A DNA stretch of 64,000 nt from Chromohalobacter moromii (GCF_023091865.1 NZ_JAHXDI010000004.1:1-64000), one strand, 5' to 3'. Numbered from the stretch's first letter, positions 9,418 to 19,164 are shown. The notes: generated from the sequence alone by a model not told the origin. Program-made: numbers and translations.

Positions 9418-11595
9418 TCAGCTCGGTGTGGCGGTAGACGTGCCATTACGAGTGCGTTGCATGGCATAAAGCCCCACGCCGATCATCAGGCCGATGATAT
9501 CGGTGTAGATACCGCCATAAATCATGCACAGCGCGCCTATCAGCATCACCAGGCGCTGCCAGGCCTTGACCGGCCCGAAGAACCACGCCTGCACGGTGGC
9601 CGACAGCAGCACGATCCCGAGCGTGGCGGTGACGCCGACACGTAGGATCTGCAGCCACGAGCCCTCCATCAGCATGGCCGGGCTGTAGAAGAACATGAAC
9701 GGCACGATGAAGGCTGCCAGGCCGATCTTGAACGAGGCCATGGAGGTACCCATGGCATTGTCGCCCGATATCCCCGCTGCCGCGTAGGATGCCAACGCCA
9801 CTGGTGGCGTGATGGCCGAAACGACCGCGAAATAGAAGACGAAGAAGTGTGCCACCAGCGGCTGAATACCGATGTCGATCAAGCCGGGCGCCACCACGGA
9901 GGCCGCGACGGCGTAGGCGGCGGTGGTCGGCATACCCATCCCCAGCAGAATGCTGATGCACATGGCGAAGACCAGCGCCAGCAATTGGCTGACTCCGGCC
10001 AGGCCTAGCAGCAACGATGAGAAGCGTGCCCCGACCCCCGTGAGCGCGATCACGCCGACGATCAACCCGGCACAGGCGCACACGGCGATGATTTGAATCG
10101 ACATGGTGCCGGCCAGTTGCAGCGCCTTGAGAATGGCGCGAATGCCCATCTTGTGGGGTGATAGCCAGCTCACCACGGCGGCGGATGCCGTCGCCAGCGT
10201 ACCCGCGCGAATCACCGAGTAGCCCATGAATAGCGCGACGATCAAGATCACGATCGGCGCGAACAGGTAGACGTGCTTGATGAGTTTCGAGAACCGTGGG
10301 ATCTCGTCCTTGCGCATGCCGCGCATGCCTTTGCGAGCGGCCTCGAAATCAACCATGAAATAGACCGAGGCAAAGTACAGGATAGCCGGAATCAGCGCCG
10401 CGATAGCGATCTCGGTGTAAGGAATGCCGGTGATCTCGGCCATGATGAAGGCCCCAGCACCCATGATCGGGGGCATGATCTGTCCGCCGGTGGAAGCGGC
10501 CGCCTCGATGGCGCCGGCGCTGCGTGGCGGATAGCCGACCTTCTTCATCAATGGGATGGTCAGCGAACCGGTGGACACCACGTTGCCGGCGGAGGTGCCA
10601 TTGATCATGCCCATCAAGCCAGAAGCGAAAATGGAGACCTTGGCGGGGCCACCACGCGCACGTCCGGCGGCGGCGAAGGCGAAGTTGACGAAATAGTCAC
10701 CGACCTTGGAAGCCTGCAGAAACGCCGCGAAGATGATGAACAATATGATATAGGTCGAGGAAACGGCGGTGGTCGGTCCGAGAATACCGGCATCGGTGTA
10801 GACCTGACTGAAGAAGCGGCCCACCGAGAGGCCCGGGTAGCCGAGGAAGCCCGGTAAATGAGGCCCGACAAAGACATAGACCAGAAAGATCGAAGAAATG
10901 ATCACCAGTGCGAGACCGGCGACGCGGCGCGTCAATTCGAGAATCAGCAGCGAACCGGCAATGGCCGCGTAGGAAATCCCCATGGGAGCGAATGGCGTGC
11001 CGGTGGAGGCGCGTAGCTGACTGTTGAACATCACCAGCAGGTAGCCGGCCACGGCCATCGAGCAGACCATCAACACTGCATCCGCCGGCGATAGCCCGTC
11101 ACGTACTTGGCGATAGCTCCACGACAGCACGATGCCTGCCACGGTGGCCAGCAGCAACGGATAGCCGAAGTGCCAGGCTTCAATCTCGGGGGCGATGCGC
11201 ATGGCGCCGTCGTTCATCGTTTGGTACATCATCGCCACCCGGACCAAGGCATAGAGCGCAGGGATCAACATGGCATAGCTCAACCAACGCAGCCAAGCAC
11301 TCGAGCGCGCCTGTGGAGTCTCGGCGAATTGGGTACCAGCGTAGAAGCCATAGCCCAATATCAGGGCACCAGCGATGTGCAAAATACGAAACGACCAAGT
11401 CTCGAGAGGGTAGAGGTTGAGCGAGACCAGATGAAACAGTGAATAGACGATGGCCAGGGTGCCGAACAGCCACCATTGCCATCCGCCGTAGAGACGTCGG
11501 TTGGATTCGACGGCGACCTCGTCGACACCGTCGGCATTGACGGACTGGACGACGTCGTCGGCTCCCTCGTCACGGGATTGAGAATGTTGAGACAT
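9418..11595 (-). CDS. TAXI-type TRAP transporter, fused 4TM/12TM permease
   Basis: 725-residue membrane protein in which the small (DctQ-like, N-terminal) and large (DctM-like) TRAP permease subunits are fused, as is usual for TRAP systems with TAXI binding proteins. About 16-18 hydrophobic segments are visible. The DctM part contains GMINGTSAGNVVSTGSLTIPLM, GGQIMPPIMGAGAF and GMGMPTTAAYA. It imports an organic acid or amino acid with a Na+ gradient, fitting a halophile; the substrate is unknown. The ATG at 11595 is chosen because upstream in-frame codons add an unlikely extension over the hairpin. Pairs with the binding protein encoded upstream. Confidence 0.87.
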   Translation of the reverse strand: MSQHSQSRDEGADDVVQSVNADGVDEVAVESNRRLYGGWQWWLFGTLAIVYSLFHLVSLNLYPLETWSFRILHIAGALILGYGFYAGTQFAETPQARSSAWLRWLSYAMLIPALYALVRVAMMYQTMNDGAMRIAPEIEAWHFGYPLLLATVAGIVLSWSYRQVRDGLSPADAVLMVCSMAVAGYLLVMFNSQLRASTGTPFAPMGISYAAIAGSLLILELTRRVAGLALVIISSIFLVYVFVGPHLPGFLGYPGLSVGRFFSQVYTDAGILGPTTAVSSTYIILFIIFAAFLQASKVGDYFVNFAFAAAGRARGGPAKVSIFASGLMGMINGTSAGNVVSTGSLTIPLMKKVGYPPRSAGAIEAAASTGGQIMPPIMGAGAFIMAEITGIPYTEIAIAALIPAILYFASVYFMVDFEAARKGMRGMRKDEIPRFSKLIKHVYLFAPIVILIVALFMGYSVIRAGTLATASAAVVSWLSPHKMGIRAILKALQLAGTMSIQIIAVCACAGLIVGVIALTGVGARFSSLLLGLAGVSQLLALVFAMCISILLGMGMPTTAAYAVAASVVAPGLIDIGIQPLVAHFFVFYFAVVSAITPPVALASYAAAGISGDNAMGTSMASFKIGLAAFIVPFMFFYSPAMLMEGSWLQILRVGVTATLGIVLLSATVQAWFFGPVKAWQRLVMLIGALCMIYGGIYTDIIGLMIGVGLYAMQRTRNGTSTATPS

Positions 11596-11631
11596 GAAAA
11601 CACCCTTGGGTGTGAATAGGATGGCATGCAT

Positions 11632-11666
11632 GCCACCCCGCATCGTGGCGACGCGGGGTGGCGTTT
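11632..11666. terminator. Intercistronic hairpin between TAXI binding-protein and permease genes
   Basis: Perfect 10-bp stem (GCCACCCCGC 11632-11641 with GCGGGGTGGC 11653-11662) and 11-base loop. It sits between the binding-protein gene and the permease gene on the same strand and has no T tract on the minus strand. It probably works as a partial terminator or mRNA stabiliser giving more binding protein than permease. Confidence 0.55.
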
Positions 11667-11681
11667 AGCTAAACGACCGAC

Positions 11682-12659
11682 TTAGCGCTTCAGTTTTTCG
11701 GGGATGTCGTAGCCATTTTCCTCGTACCAGCGCACTGCACCCGGATGGAAGGGCAGTACGGTGTTGTACTTGAGGTTCTCCGGAACGCTGAACTCGGCGC
11801 TGCGGTGGATATCGCGCATCTTGTCGTTGTTTTCCATGCTCAGCTTGGTGATCTCATAGACGAAGTCCTCGGGGAGGTCGCAGCCGGCGATGGTGAAGTT
11901 CCACATGGAGACCGCGCGCGCATCGTCTTCGAGGGTCTGGTAGGTATCGGCGGGAATCGAGAATGCCGAGACCGGGAATTCTTCCATCACCTTGGCCTGT
12001 TCCTCTTCGGTGAACTCGACGATATTGACGTCGGTTTGCACCTCGAGTTGGCTGACGGCGGGAATCGGAATACCGGCGGCGAAGGCGATGACGTCGATCA
12101 GGCCGTCCTGCAATTGTCCGCCGAGGTCATTCCAGCCGCCGTTACGACGATCGAACTCGACCCCCAGCGTTTCGAGCATGGCCGGAAAGTAGGTATCCGA
12201 GGTGGAAGCCGCTGGGCCGAAACCGATGCTGGCCCCGTCGGGAATATCGGAGATCGACTCGATCCCGCTGTCGGCGAGCGTGGTGATGGAAAACGGCGTC
12301 TCGTACATCGGGAACAGCGCACAGACATTGTCCATTTTCACGCCCGGCGCCAGTGAGCTCTTGCCGGCCACGGCATCGGCCGCTGGGCCCATGGTGGTCA
12401 GGCCAAGAGCCACCTCACCCGTGTGTACCAAGGCCAGGTTCTGGTTGGGGCCACCGGTGACTTCGCCGCCCCCCGAGAGCCCTAGTTCATCGGCGATCAT
12501 GTTGGCCCAGCCGGAGCCATACACGAAGTAAGTGCCACCCTGGCTGGCGGTGCCCACGGTAAAGTTTTCCGGCCAATCCTCACGGTCGGCTTGTGCCACG
12601 GTGGCGAGGCACATGGCCCCCGCGATAGTGGCGGTCAAGGCGTGTGTCTTGATAGACAT
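11682..12659 (-). CDS. TAXI-family TRAP transporter solute-binding protein
   Basis: 325-residue periplasmic protein with a Sec signal peptide (cleavage probably after AQA, residue 24). The mature part opens with FTVGTASQGGTYFVYGSGWANMI, the typical TAXI ligand-binding start, and has GGPNQNLALVHTGEVALG. It delivers substrate to the fused permease. It is the first gene of the operon. A sigma-54 type promoter about 90 bases upstream and an enhancer dyad about 190 bases upstream link it to the DctB/DctD pair next door. Family members often bind glutamate or other organic acids; the ligand here is not deducible. Confidence 0.87.
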   Translation of the reverse strand: MSIKTHALTATIAGAMCLATVAQADREDWPENFTVGTASQGGTYFVYGSGWANMIADELGLSGGGEVTGGPNQNLALVHTGEVALGLTTMGPAADAVAGKSSLAPGVKMDNVCALFPMYETPFSITTLADSGIESISDIPDGASIGFGPAASTSDTYFPAMLETLGVEFDRRNGGWNDLGGQLQDGLIDVIAFAAGIPIPAVSQLEVQTDVNIVEFTEEEQAKVMEEFPVSAFSIPADTYQTLEDDARAVSMWNFTIAGCDLPEDFVYEITKLSMENNDKMRDIHRSAEFSVPENLKYNTVLPFHPGAVRWYEENGYDIPEKLKR

Positions 12660-12747
12660 GGCGAATTCTCCCGATATCGATTGTGGTTATGCGTATCCAT
12701 TGCCGAGCGATGCTGGGCATCAAACTCGTTAAATACGTACTATCAGG

Positions 12748-12762
12748 GCAACCGCCATTCCA
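12748..12762 (-). promoter_or_regulatory. Sigma-54 (-24/-12) promoter of the TRAP operon
   Basis: On the minus strand the sequence reads TGGAATG, four bases, TTGC, against the consensus TGGCACG-N4-TTGCW. The invariant GG and GC are present with the correct spacing. It faces the TAXI binding-protein gene, leaving a leader of about 75-80 bases. A sigma-54-dependent regulator is encoded directly upstream, which makes the match meaningful. Confidence 0.65.
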
Positions 12763-12849
12763 TGTTTTGATTAATCTTTATTTTTCATTAAGTTACGCCA
12801 CATCTATTCGACGAAGGTGGAAGAGGTGTCGACCTTTCATGGCTGGAAG

Positions 12850-12890
12850 TCCGCACAAAGTGGCCTACACCTTGTGCGGATTTCCGCACA
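12850..12890. promoter_or_regulatory. Enhancer-like dyad, probable DctD-type binding site
   Basis: Nine-bp inverted repeat TCCGCACAA (12850-12858) / TTGTGCGGA (12872-12880), followed by a third direct half-site TTCCGCACA (12882-12890). It lies about 90-130 bases upstream of the -24/-12 element, the usual distance for an upstream activator site of a sigma-54 activator. The regulator encoded at 12971-14356 is the obvious candidate; binding is inferred. Confidence 0.6.
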
Positions 12891-12970
12891 GAGAGATTGA
12901 TGCATAGAGGGAAGGAGGGCGATGGGGCTTATTCAAGCGCCGAGAATAGTGCCGCCTCAAGTAAGCGAGG

Positions 12971-14356
12971 TTACTCCGTCTCGACGATGTGGCGGTAATC
13001 CTCAGCCTTCAAGCCGTGTTTTTTCAGTTTGTCGTAAAGTGTCTTGCGAGGCACGCCCAGTCGATCGCATATATCGGTGACGCATCCCTGGTAGCGAACC
13101 AGTGCTTGATTGATCACGCTCTTTTCGAACACTTCGACCTGTTGGGCAAGCGGTAAATCGCCATTATCTTTATGTGCGCCTTGAAGTAGCGTCTCAAGGC
13201 TATAGTCACAGGTCGCCCCCAGCAACACGTAGCGCTCGGCGACATTGCGTAGCTCGCGGACATTGCCCGGCCAATCGTGGGCCAGCAAGGCAGAAACCCC
13301 CTGACTGTCGAGCGGCGGCGCTTCCAGCCCGCTGCGGCTGGCGGAGACGGCAACGAAGTGCTGAAAGAGCAAGGGAATATCCTCGCGGCGCTCGCGTAGC
13401 GAGGGAATCGGCAAAGTCACCACATTGAGTCGGTAATAGAGATCCTCGCGAAATTGTCCCGCCTCGGCGGCGAGCTTGAGGTCCGTCTTGGTGGCAGCGA
13501 TCACGCGTATATCGAGTGTCACCAAGTCATTCGACCCGAGACGCTCCACGGCACGTTCCTGAAGCACACGTAGCAGCTTGACCTGCAGCGACAGCGGCAT
13601 CGACTCGATTTCGTCGAGGAACACGGTGCCGCCGTTGGCATGTTCGAATTTGCCCACGCGACGTTCCACCGCGCCGGTAAAGGCGCCTTTTTCATGCCCG
13701 AATAACTCGGATTCGATGGTGCTTTCCGGCACGGCCCCGCAATTGATGGCGACAAAGGGTTTGCCGCCGCGCGAACTGCGCTCGTGAACGGCGCGTGCGA
13801 CCAGGTCCTTGCCGGTGCCCGTCTCGCCGTAGAGCAACACATCGGTTTCGACTTGGCTGATACGCTGCACCATCGAGGCGAGTTGCTGAATGGCGGGCGC
13901 GCGCCCCACCAGGCGGGGCCCCGGAGTCGATTGCTGCGCCTCGAGTTCAGCCTTCAGGTGACGATTTTCCAGGCTCAGGCGACGCTTCTCGATGCCACGC
14001 CGAACGACCTCCACCAGGCGTTCTCCCGCGAAAGGCTTCTCCAAAAAGTCCCAGGCGCCATCGCGCATGGCTTCCACGGCGGTGGAAATATCGCCGTGCC
14101 CGGTGATCAATACCACCGGCAAGTCGGGGTCGCGATGGCGGACTTCGCGCAGCAAGGCCATGCCATCCATGCCGGGCATGCGGATGTCACTAACCAGCAC
14201 GCCTGGGAAGTCCGTACTCAATGCCGCGAGCGCAGATTCCGCGCTTTCATGCACATCGGGCGCATAGCCCGCCAACTCCAATGTCTGGCTGGCGGTGATA
14301 CGCAGATGGGCCTCGTCGTCGACGAGCATGACAGGAATGGCGGACGTTTCATGCAT
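12971..14356 (-). CDS. dctD: Sigma-54-dependent response regulator, DctD-like
   Basis: 461 residues in NtrC layout: receiver domain (phospho-Asp57 in VSDIRMPG), AAA+ domain with Walker A GETGTGKD, the sigma-54-contacting GAFTGA loop and Walker B TVFLDEIE, then a Fis-type helix-turn-helix ([19 protein letters not shown]). It activates sigma-54 promoters when phosphorylated by the kinase encoded upstream, with which it overlaps by 8 bases. The ATG at 14356 places the receiver domain at the right distance; a longer reading frame to 14464 only repeats kinase sequence in another frame. Its likely target is the adjacent TRAP operon. Confidence 0.88.
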   Translation of the reverse strand: MHETSAIPVMLVDDEAHLRITASQTLELAGYAPDVHESAESALAALSTDFPGVLVSDIRMPGMDGMALLREVRHRDPDLPVVLITGHGDISTAVEAMRDGAWDFLEKPFAGERLVEVVRRGIEKRRLSLENRHLKAELEAQQSTPGPRLVGRAPAIQQLASMVQRISQVETDVLLYGETGTGKDLVARAVHERSSRGGKPFVAINCGAVPESTIESELFGHEKGAFTGAVERRVGKFEHANGGTVFLDEIESMPLSLQVKLLRVLQERAVERLGSNDLVTLDIRVIAATKTDLKLAAEAGQFREDLYYRLNVVTLPIPSLRERREDIPLLFQHFVAVSASRSGLEAPPLDSQGVSALLAHDWPGNVRELRNVAERYVLLGATCDYSLETLLQGAHKDNGDLPLAQQVEVFEKSVINQALVRYQGCVTDICDRLGVPRKTLYDKLKKHGLKAEDYRHIVETE

Positions 14357-16262
14357 GAGAGCTTTCCTCGGGGCGCGCGGGATCATCGGGATCCGCGATG
14401 CGGGGAAGTGTGACACGGAAATGGGCGCCGCCGTCATTATGACCGCTGGCGTCGAGCTGGCCACCGAGATCTTCGATGATGCGTCGCGAGATCGAAAGCC
14501 CTAGCCCCAGCCCACTGCCCATGGTCTTCGTGGTATAGAAGGGCTCGAAAATGCGTGTCAAATGCGCTTCGGGAATGCCTGGACCATTATCGATGACATC
14601 CAGATGGACGCATGTAGCTTCGGCGACGATAGCGAGTGTCAGGCGGGGCTCGGGTATCTCGCTCATTGCCTGCAGGGCATTGCCGATGAGATTCACCAGC
14701 ACCTGTTCGAGGCGTACCGGGTCGGCACGTACCCATGCCTCCTGCGTGGGCCAATGCTGCGCGATGGTGACCTGGCTTTCCTGAATGCGCGATTGAAACA
14801 GGCGCAGCGCGTACGCAAAGCAGGGCGTGACGGCCACTGCCGTGAGGTTGTCGCCGCTCTTGCGCGAGAACTGGCGGAGTTGGGCACTGATATCCGCCAT
14901 ACGCTCGGTGAGCTCGAGGACTTGGGCCAGATTGGCGTCGGCGCTCTCGACTCGTTGTCGAGCGATGAAGGCGCGCGCGTTCTCGGTATAGGCGCGAATG
15001 GCCGCCAGGGGTTGGTTGAGCTCATGATTGATGCCGGCGGCCAATTGCCCGAGGACGGCGAGCTTGGCGGCTTGAACCAACTCATCCCGTGTGGCGCGTA
15101 GACTATCTTCGGCACGTTGGCGCTCCTCGATCTCCGCCGACAGCCGACGGTTGGTGGCGACCAGATCACGGGTTCGGCTTTCTACGTGGCGTTCGAGCTC
15201 GTCCCGTGCCTGGGCCAGGGTGTGTCGCTCGCGCTCCGCGAAGCGTTCCCGCTCGCGACGCAAGCGTAGGCGCTGCCAACCGATGCCGACGCCTAGCGCG
15301 ATGAGCCCGTAGAGCCCACCGGCCAGCACGGCCGCTAGCCACTGGGCCTGATGGACGGGTGTCAGCGGCTTTTGGATATGAATATGCCAGTCGAAATCGG
15401 CCATGGGACGGGCCAGGCTTAGATAGCGTTGCCCGGCGAGCGGGCCCGAGTCGAAGCCCACGAGACGCGTACGGGTATCTCGGCGATGATGTTCACGTAG
15501 CCCCGAGGGCGGTAGCGCTGCGTCCCCGTAGCGTCGGGAAGCGGTCACGGCCTGGCGCTGGGCGGTCGTCAACGGCGCCATGGTCGTCAAACGCAACTCG
15601 GGATGGCTAGCCATGAAGATGACTCCATCATGATCGGTGACCAGGAGTTCGGCATCCTGCTCGGCCCACCCCGTTTCCACCGTGTCGAGCAGGACCTTGA
15701 GCACCATGACGCCATCGGGACGATCTTCGCTGGCGCTCTCGTCGAGCCACACCGGTGCCGAGAAATAGTAGCCACGATCCTGAGACTGGATACCCAGACC
15801 AAAGAAGCTGCCATTCTTCCCGGCCATGGCTTCTTGATAATAAGGGCGGAAACGATAGTTCTGGCCGATGAACGTATCGGGCCGATGCCAATTACTGGCG
15901 GCGATGGTTTCACCGGTGTGGTCGAGCAGATAGATATCCGACACATTGGCGGTGGCCCGAAAACGATCCAGCATACGGTTCAGCGGCATCGGGTCCTGCG
16001 CGTCGGGATCGCTCAGGAAGCGCTTGACCATTTCGCGGGAGGCCAGCAGTTCCGGTAAGTAATCGTGCCGCGACAAATGGCCGACGAGGCTCGCCGCCGA
16101 CAGGCGCAATTCGTTCTCGGCATCTTGGCGTAGTGCCTGAAGCGCTTGCTCGCGTGCCAGGCGCGACGTTTGCCACATACAGAGGATCAAACCGGCGATG
16201 ACGCCCAGCACCAAGAGTGTGCGCGGGCGTAGCGGGATTGGAAAGCGGCGCTGAAAGGGCAT
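14349..16262 (-). CDS. dctB: Sensor histidine kinase, DctB-like
   Basis: 637-residue membrane kinase. TM1 lies near residues 11-32, a long periplasmic double-PAS sensor domain spans about 35-280, TM2 is near residue 300, and a coiled coil rich in Arg/Glu connects to the HisKA domain (GINHELNQPLAAIRAYTENA, the DctB-like H box). The ATPase domain has NLIGNALQAM, DNGPGIPE and GLGLGLSIS. With the DctD-like regulator it should sense the extracytoplasmic substrate of the neighbouring TRAP transporter. ATG at 16262 chosen; an in-frame GTG at 16310 would add 16 residues. Followed with overlap by dctD. Confidence 0.85.
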   Translation of the reverse strand: MPFQRRFPIPLRPRTLLVLGVIAGLILCMWQTSRLAREQALQALRQDAENELRLSAASLVGHLSRHDYLPELLASREMVKRFLSDPDAQDPMPLNRMLDRFRATANVSDIYLLDHTGETIAASNWHRPDTFIGQNYRFRPYYQEAMAGKNGSFFGLGIQSQDRGYYFSAPVWLDESASEDRPDGVMVLKVLLDTVETGWAEQDAELLVTDHDGVIFMASHPELRLTTMAPLTTAQRQAVTASRRYGDAALPPSGLREHHRRDTRTRLVGFDSGPLAGQRYLSLARPMADFDWHIHIQKPLTPVHQAQWLAAVLAGGLYGLIALGVGIGWQRLRLRRERERFAERERHTLAQARDELERHVESRTRDLVATNRRLSAEIEERQRAEDSLRATRDELVQAAKLAVLGQLAAGINHELNQPLAAIRAYTENARAFIARQRVESADANLAQVLELTERMADISAQLRQFSRKSGDNLTAVAVTPCFAYALRLFQSRIQESQVTIAQHWPTQEAWVRADPVRLEQVLVNLIGNALQAMSEIPEPRLTLAIVAEATCVHLDVIDNGPGIPEAHLTRIFEPFYTTKTMGSGLGLGLSISRRIIEDLGGQLDASGHNDGGAHFRVTLPRIADPDDPARPEESSHA

Positions 16263-16363
16263 GAAAAAGGGCTGACTCGTGGCAAATGACGTGGCGTATC
16301 GCGGGGCCACATGGCCACGTTCACATGATGAGCGGCGGTTTGCCTAAAGTTAAGCGCCAGCGC

Positions 16364-17860
16364 TTAGTCTTTAGTCGTGGTCCCGAGCGAGGAGTCGTCG
16401 CTTACCGCCAGGCTACGGCGGGCGCGATGATGCAGACGCCAGCCGAGCAGCAAGGCGGCCACCGTCAGCCCGGCGCACAGCCCTAGCCAGTAGCCGTGGA
16501 TGCCGAAGGGCGCGAAATGCCCTTCCCAGCCGCGCCCCAGCCAATGGCCACCCGCCAGTCCGATCAGCCAATACGACAACACCGTGATCAACATGATGAT
16601 GCGGGTGTCCTTGTAGCCGCGTAGCGCGCCGGCCAGGTTGACCTGGAGTGAGTCGGATATCTGATAGAGCATCGCCAGGGTGACCAGCGACATGGCCAGC
16701 GCATGCACCTCCGCGTTCGACGTATAGAGGGCGAGGATGGGCGAGGCCGTCGCCCACAAGATGGCGTCATTGAACAACGCGACCAGCAGACACACGACGA
16801 TGCCGTTCCAGGCCACGAAGCGTGCCTCGTGCATATCACCGCGCCCCAGTGTGTTACCCACCCTCACGGTGAGTGCCATACTCAGCGACAACGGCAGCAT
16901 GAACAGGATCGACGTATAATTGAGTGCTATCTGATGGGCGGAGACGACGACTTCCCCCAGGCGCGCGACGAAAAGCGCGATCAGAGTGAACAACGTGACC
17001 TCGACGAAGATTGCCACGCCGATGGGCACGCCGACATGCAGCAGCTCGAATATGTCGCGACGTCGGGGCGGTACCGGCGAGTGCCATAAGGTGACGCTGC
17101 CATAGGCTCGGGCGCGATGCGTATAAACCATCATCGCCAGGCACATCACCCACATGGAAATTGCCGTGGCGATACCGCAGCCCACGGCGCCCAGGGCAGG
17201 CAACGCGGCGACCCAGTCGGGGGTGAGGCCGCCCAGCAGCGAGACGATGCCGGGGCCACCGTAGATCAGCGCGTAGTTGCAGGGAATGTTGATGCCCAGC
17301 CCCAAGAGGCTGATCCACAAGGCGGGGCGGGTATGATTCATACCGTCGGAGAAGGCGCGCAAGGCTTGATAGAGGCCGACCCCTGGCATGCCGAACGCCA
17401 CGGCGGCTAGATAACCGGCGGACAGCTCGGCCACATGCTCAGGAACCCCCATGAACCGGAAAACTGGGCCGACGCCGAACCACAGCAGCAACGCTGACAA
17501 AGTGCCCAAGAGCAGGGCGATCCATAGCGCCTGATGCACGTAAGGGCGAATAGCCGTCTGGCGCTGACCTCCCAGCAACTGCGCCACGATGGGCGTGAGC
17601 CCCATCAGGGCGCCCGTCATGAAGAGCATCAGCGGTAGCCACAGGCTTGAACCGACCGAGACGGCAGCCAGATCGGTGGCACTGGCACGCCCTGCCATGA
17701 TGATGTCGACCGCGCTCATGCCCGATTGCGCCAATTGCGCACCGCAGATGGGCAACGTCAGGCGCATCAAGAGGCGTGATTCACGAAGGCTGTGGGCGAA
17801 CAAGGCTTGTGGCGCGATCAAACCGATCCTCCCGGATAGGCAAAAGCGGCATTCTAGCAA
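16364..17860 (-). CDS. MATE-family multidrug efflux protein
   Basis: About 490 residues with twelve predicted membrane helices in two homologous halves, the MATE (NorM) fold. Recognisable pieces are LTLPICGAQLAQSGMSAVDIIMAGR near the N-terminus and the corresponding start of the second half (LHVGVPIGVAIFVEVTLFTLIALFVARLG). NorM-type pumps export cationic drugs using Na+ or H+. The start is uncertain: a TTG at 17860, a TTG at 17821 and an ATG at 17767 are in frame, and the first membrane helix requires at least the ATG at 17767. Divergent from epmC. Confidence 0.86.
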   Translation of the reverse strand: MLECRFCLSGRIGLIAPQALFAHSLRESRLLMRLTLPICGAQLAQSGMSAVDIIMAGRASATDLAAVSVGSSLWLPLMLFMTGALMGLTPIVAQLLGGQRQTAIRPYVHQALWIALLLGTLSALLLWFGVGPVFRFMGVPEHVAELSAGYLAAVAFGMPGVGLYQALRAFSDGMNHTRPALWISLLGLGINIPCNYALIYGGPGIVSLLGGLTPDWVAALPALGAVGCGIATAISMWVMCLAMMVYTHRARAYGSVTLWHSPVPPRRRDIFELLHVGVPIGVAIFVEVTLFTLIALFVARLGEVVVSAHQIALNYTSILFMLPLSLSMALTVRVGNTLGRGDMHEARFVAWNGIVVCLLVALFNDAILWATASPILALYTSNAEVHALAMSLVTLAMLYQISDSLQVNLAGALRGYKDTRIIMLITVLSYWLIGLAGGHWLGRGWEGHFAPFGIHGYWLGLCAGLTVAALLLGWRLHHRARRSLAVSDDSSLGTTTKD

Positions 17861-17870
17861 GGGTGCGCCG

Positions 17871-17932
17871 AGGACGCCTTTTTTCTAGCGGCCAGGATGC
17901 CTTTCTTCTAGCGGCCCCAGGATGCCTTTCAT
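17871..17932. repeat. Short tandem repeat between the MATE gene and epmC
   Basis: Two and a half copies of a 23-25 bp unit of the form AGGATGCCTTTCTTCTAGCGGCC, starting at 17871, 17894 and 17919. The last copy runs into the -35 region of the putative epmC promoter. No coding role. Confidence 0.7.
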
Positions 17933-17954
17933 CGTGTGGCAGAGTGCCTATAAT
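17927..17954 (+). promoter_or_regulatory. Putative sigma-70 promoter of epmC
   Basis: A perfect -10 box TATAAT at 17949-17954 with a weak -35 TTTCAT at 17927-17932, spacing 16. It is 27 bases upstream of the epmC start and overlaps the end of the tandem repeat. Confidence 0.5.
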
Positions 17955-17980
17955 GTGCCTCCGCTTTCGAAGGAGGCCGC

Positions 17981-18526
17981 GTGGAGCATCATATCGACGA
18001 CGTCATCGCCGTGTTCGACGGCATCTTTGCCGTGCCGTATCGAACATGCCTGGTTAGCGGTGATGATGAGCCCCTGTACTGTCCCGCCGACAGCGAGCAC
18101 GCCATGCATCGGATCATCTTTGCGCATGGCTTCTTCGCCAGTGCGCTGCATGAAGTCAGTCATTGGTGCATCGCCGGGGAACGTCGCCGTCAGCTCGAGG
18201 ACTATGGCTACTGGTACGCGCCGGACGGTCGCGATGAGGCGCGGCAACGCGAGTTCGAAAGCGTCGAGATCGCCCCCCAGGCGCTCGAATCGCTGTTCAG
18301 CGAGGCGTGCGATCTGCGTTTTAACGTCAGTGTCGATAACCTGGACGGCATCGAGGTCGACCGACACGCCTTCGCCGCACGTGTCGATGCCCGCGCGGCT
18401 CGCTATCGCGAGACCGGCCTCCCTCTTCGAGCGGCGGCATTTCGCGATGCATTACATGCCTTCTACCGTCGTGGGCTATCGCGCGAGGCAGCGATCGCCG
18501 AGGGTCAGGCTCGCCTCGCGACGTAA
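17981..18526 (+). CDS. epmC: Elongation factor P hydroxylase EpmC
   Basis: 181-residue protein of the YfcM/EpmC family, the enzyme that hydroxylates the beta-lysylated lysine of elongation factor P. The conserved core is visible: IIFAHGFFASALHEVSHWCIAGERRR with the HExxH-like HEVSH metal site, then the QLEDYGYWYAPDGR motif. The start is a GTG at 17981 preceded by a perfect AAGGAGG 5 bases upstream. Stand-alone gene with its own TATAAT promoter, divergent from the MATE pump. Confidence 0.88.
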   Translation: MEHHIDDVIAVFDGIFAVPYRTCLVSGDDEPLYCPADSEHAMHRIIFAHGFFASALHEVSHWCIAGERRRQLEDYGYWYAPDGRDEARQREFESVEIAPQALESLFSEACDLRFNVSVDNLDGIEVDRHAFAARVDARAARYRETGLPLRAAAFRDALHAFYRRGLSREAAIAEGQARLAT

Positions 18527-18616
18527 TGAACACAGCGCTTGCCTGAGCGGCAGCGCCTTTATTTTCTAAGTGATAAGAGATGCGTTTTTCCCTATTGGGG
18601 AAGACATGCAAACGTT

Positions 18617-19153
18617 ATGGTCAAAACATATCTGGGAAAGATGCGTGGCGAGCCACTCAAGCGAGCCCGTCCCTGCGTGCGTGACGCCTTGTGGTCATGG
18701 GTTGGCGGATTCCTCGGCATGGCAGGTGTGGGACTGCTCAGTGAGGCATTGATAGCTGCCCATAGCTTGCTGCTGATCGGCTCGTTTGGGGCTACCTCGG
18801 TGCTGCTTTACGCTGCGCCCGAGAGCCCGCTCGCGCAGCCGCGCAATGTGATTGGCGGAAGTGTGCTATCAGCCTTGGTGGGAGTGGCATGCTTTCAGTT
18901 GCTTGGGGCGGGGTGGATCGCAGCGGCGGCGGCGGTCTCGACTGCGATCCTGATAATGCAGCTTACGCATACCCTGCATCCGCCAGGGGGTGCCACGGCA
19001 TTGATCGCCGTCATTGGCAGTGACGACGTCCATGGATTAGCGTGGCACTTCGCGTTCATTCCCGTGGCGGCGGGTTGCGTGATCATGCTGAGCGTGGCCG
19101 TGCTGATCAATAACCTGGCGCGCCATCGGCGTTACCCCTTGCATTGGAGATAA
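18617..19153 (+). CDS. HPP family membrane protein (copy 1)
   Basis: 178 residues with about four membrane helices and the family signature LHPPGGATAL. Upstream is the conserved block FGATSVLLYAAPESPLAQPRNVIGG. HPP proteins are small integral membrane proteins; some have been linked to nitrite transport in plastids and cyanobacteria, but the role in proteobacteria is unclear. A paralogue sharing the same blocks lies at 61918-62421. The ATG at 18617 is chosen; a later ATG at 18641 is possible. Confidence 0.82.
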   Translation: MVKTYLGKMRGEPLKRARPCVRDALWSWVGGFLGMAGVGLLSEALIAAHSLLLIGSFGATSVLLYAAPESPLAQPRNVIGGSVLSALVGVACFQLLGAGWIAAAAAVSTAILIMQLTHTLHPPGGATALIAVIGSDDVHGLAWHFAFIPVAAGCVIMLSVAVLINNLARHRRYPLHWR

Positions 19154-19164
19154 CGCCATCGGCG

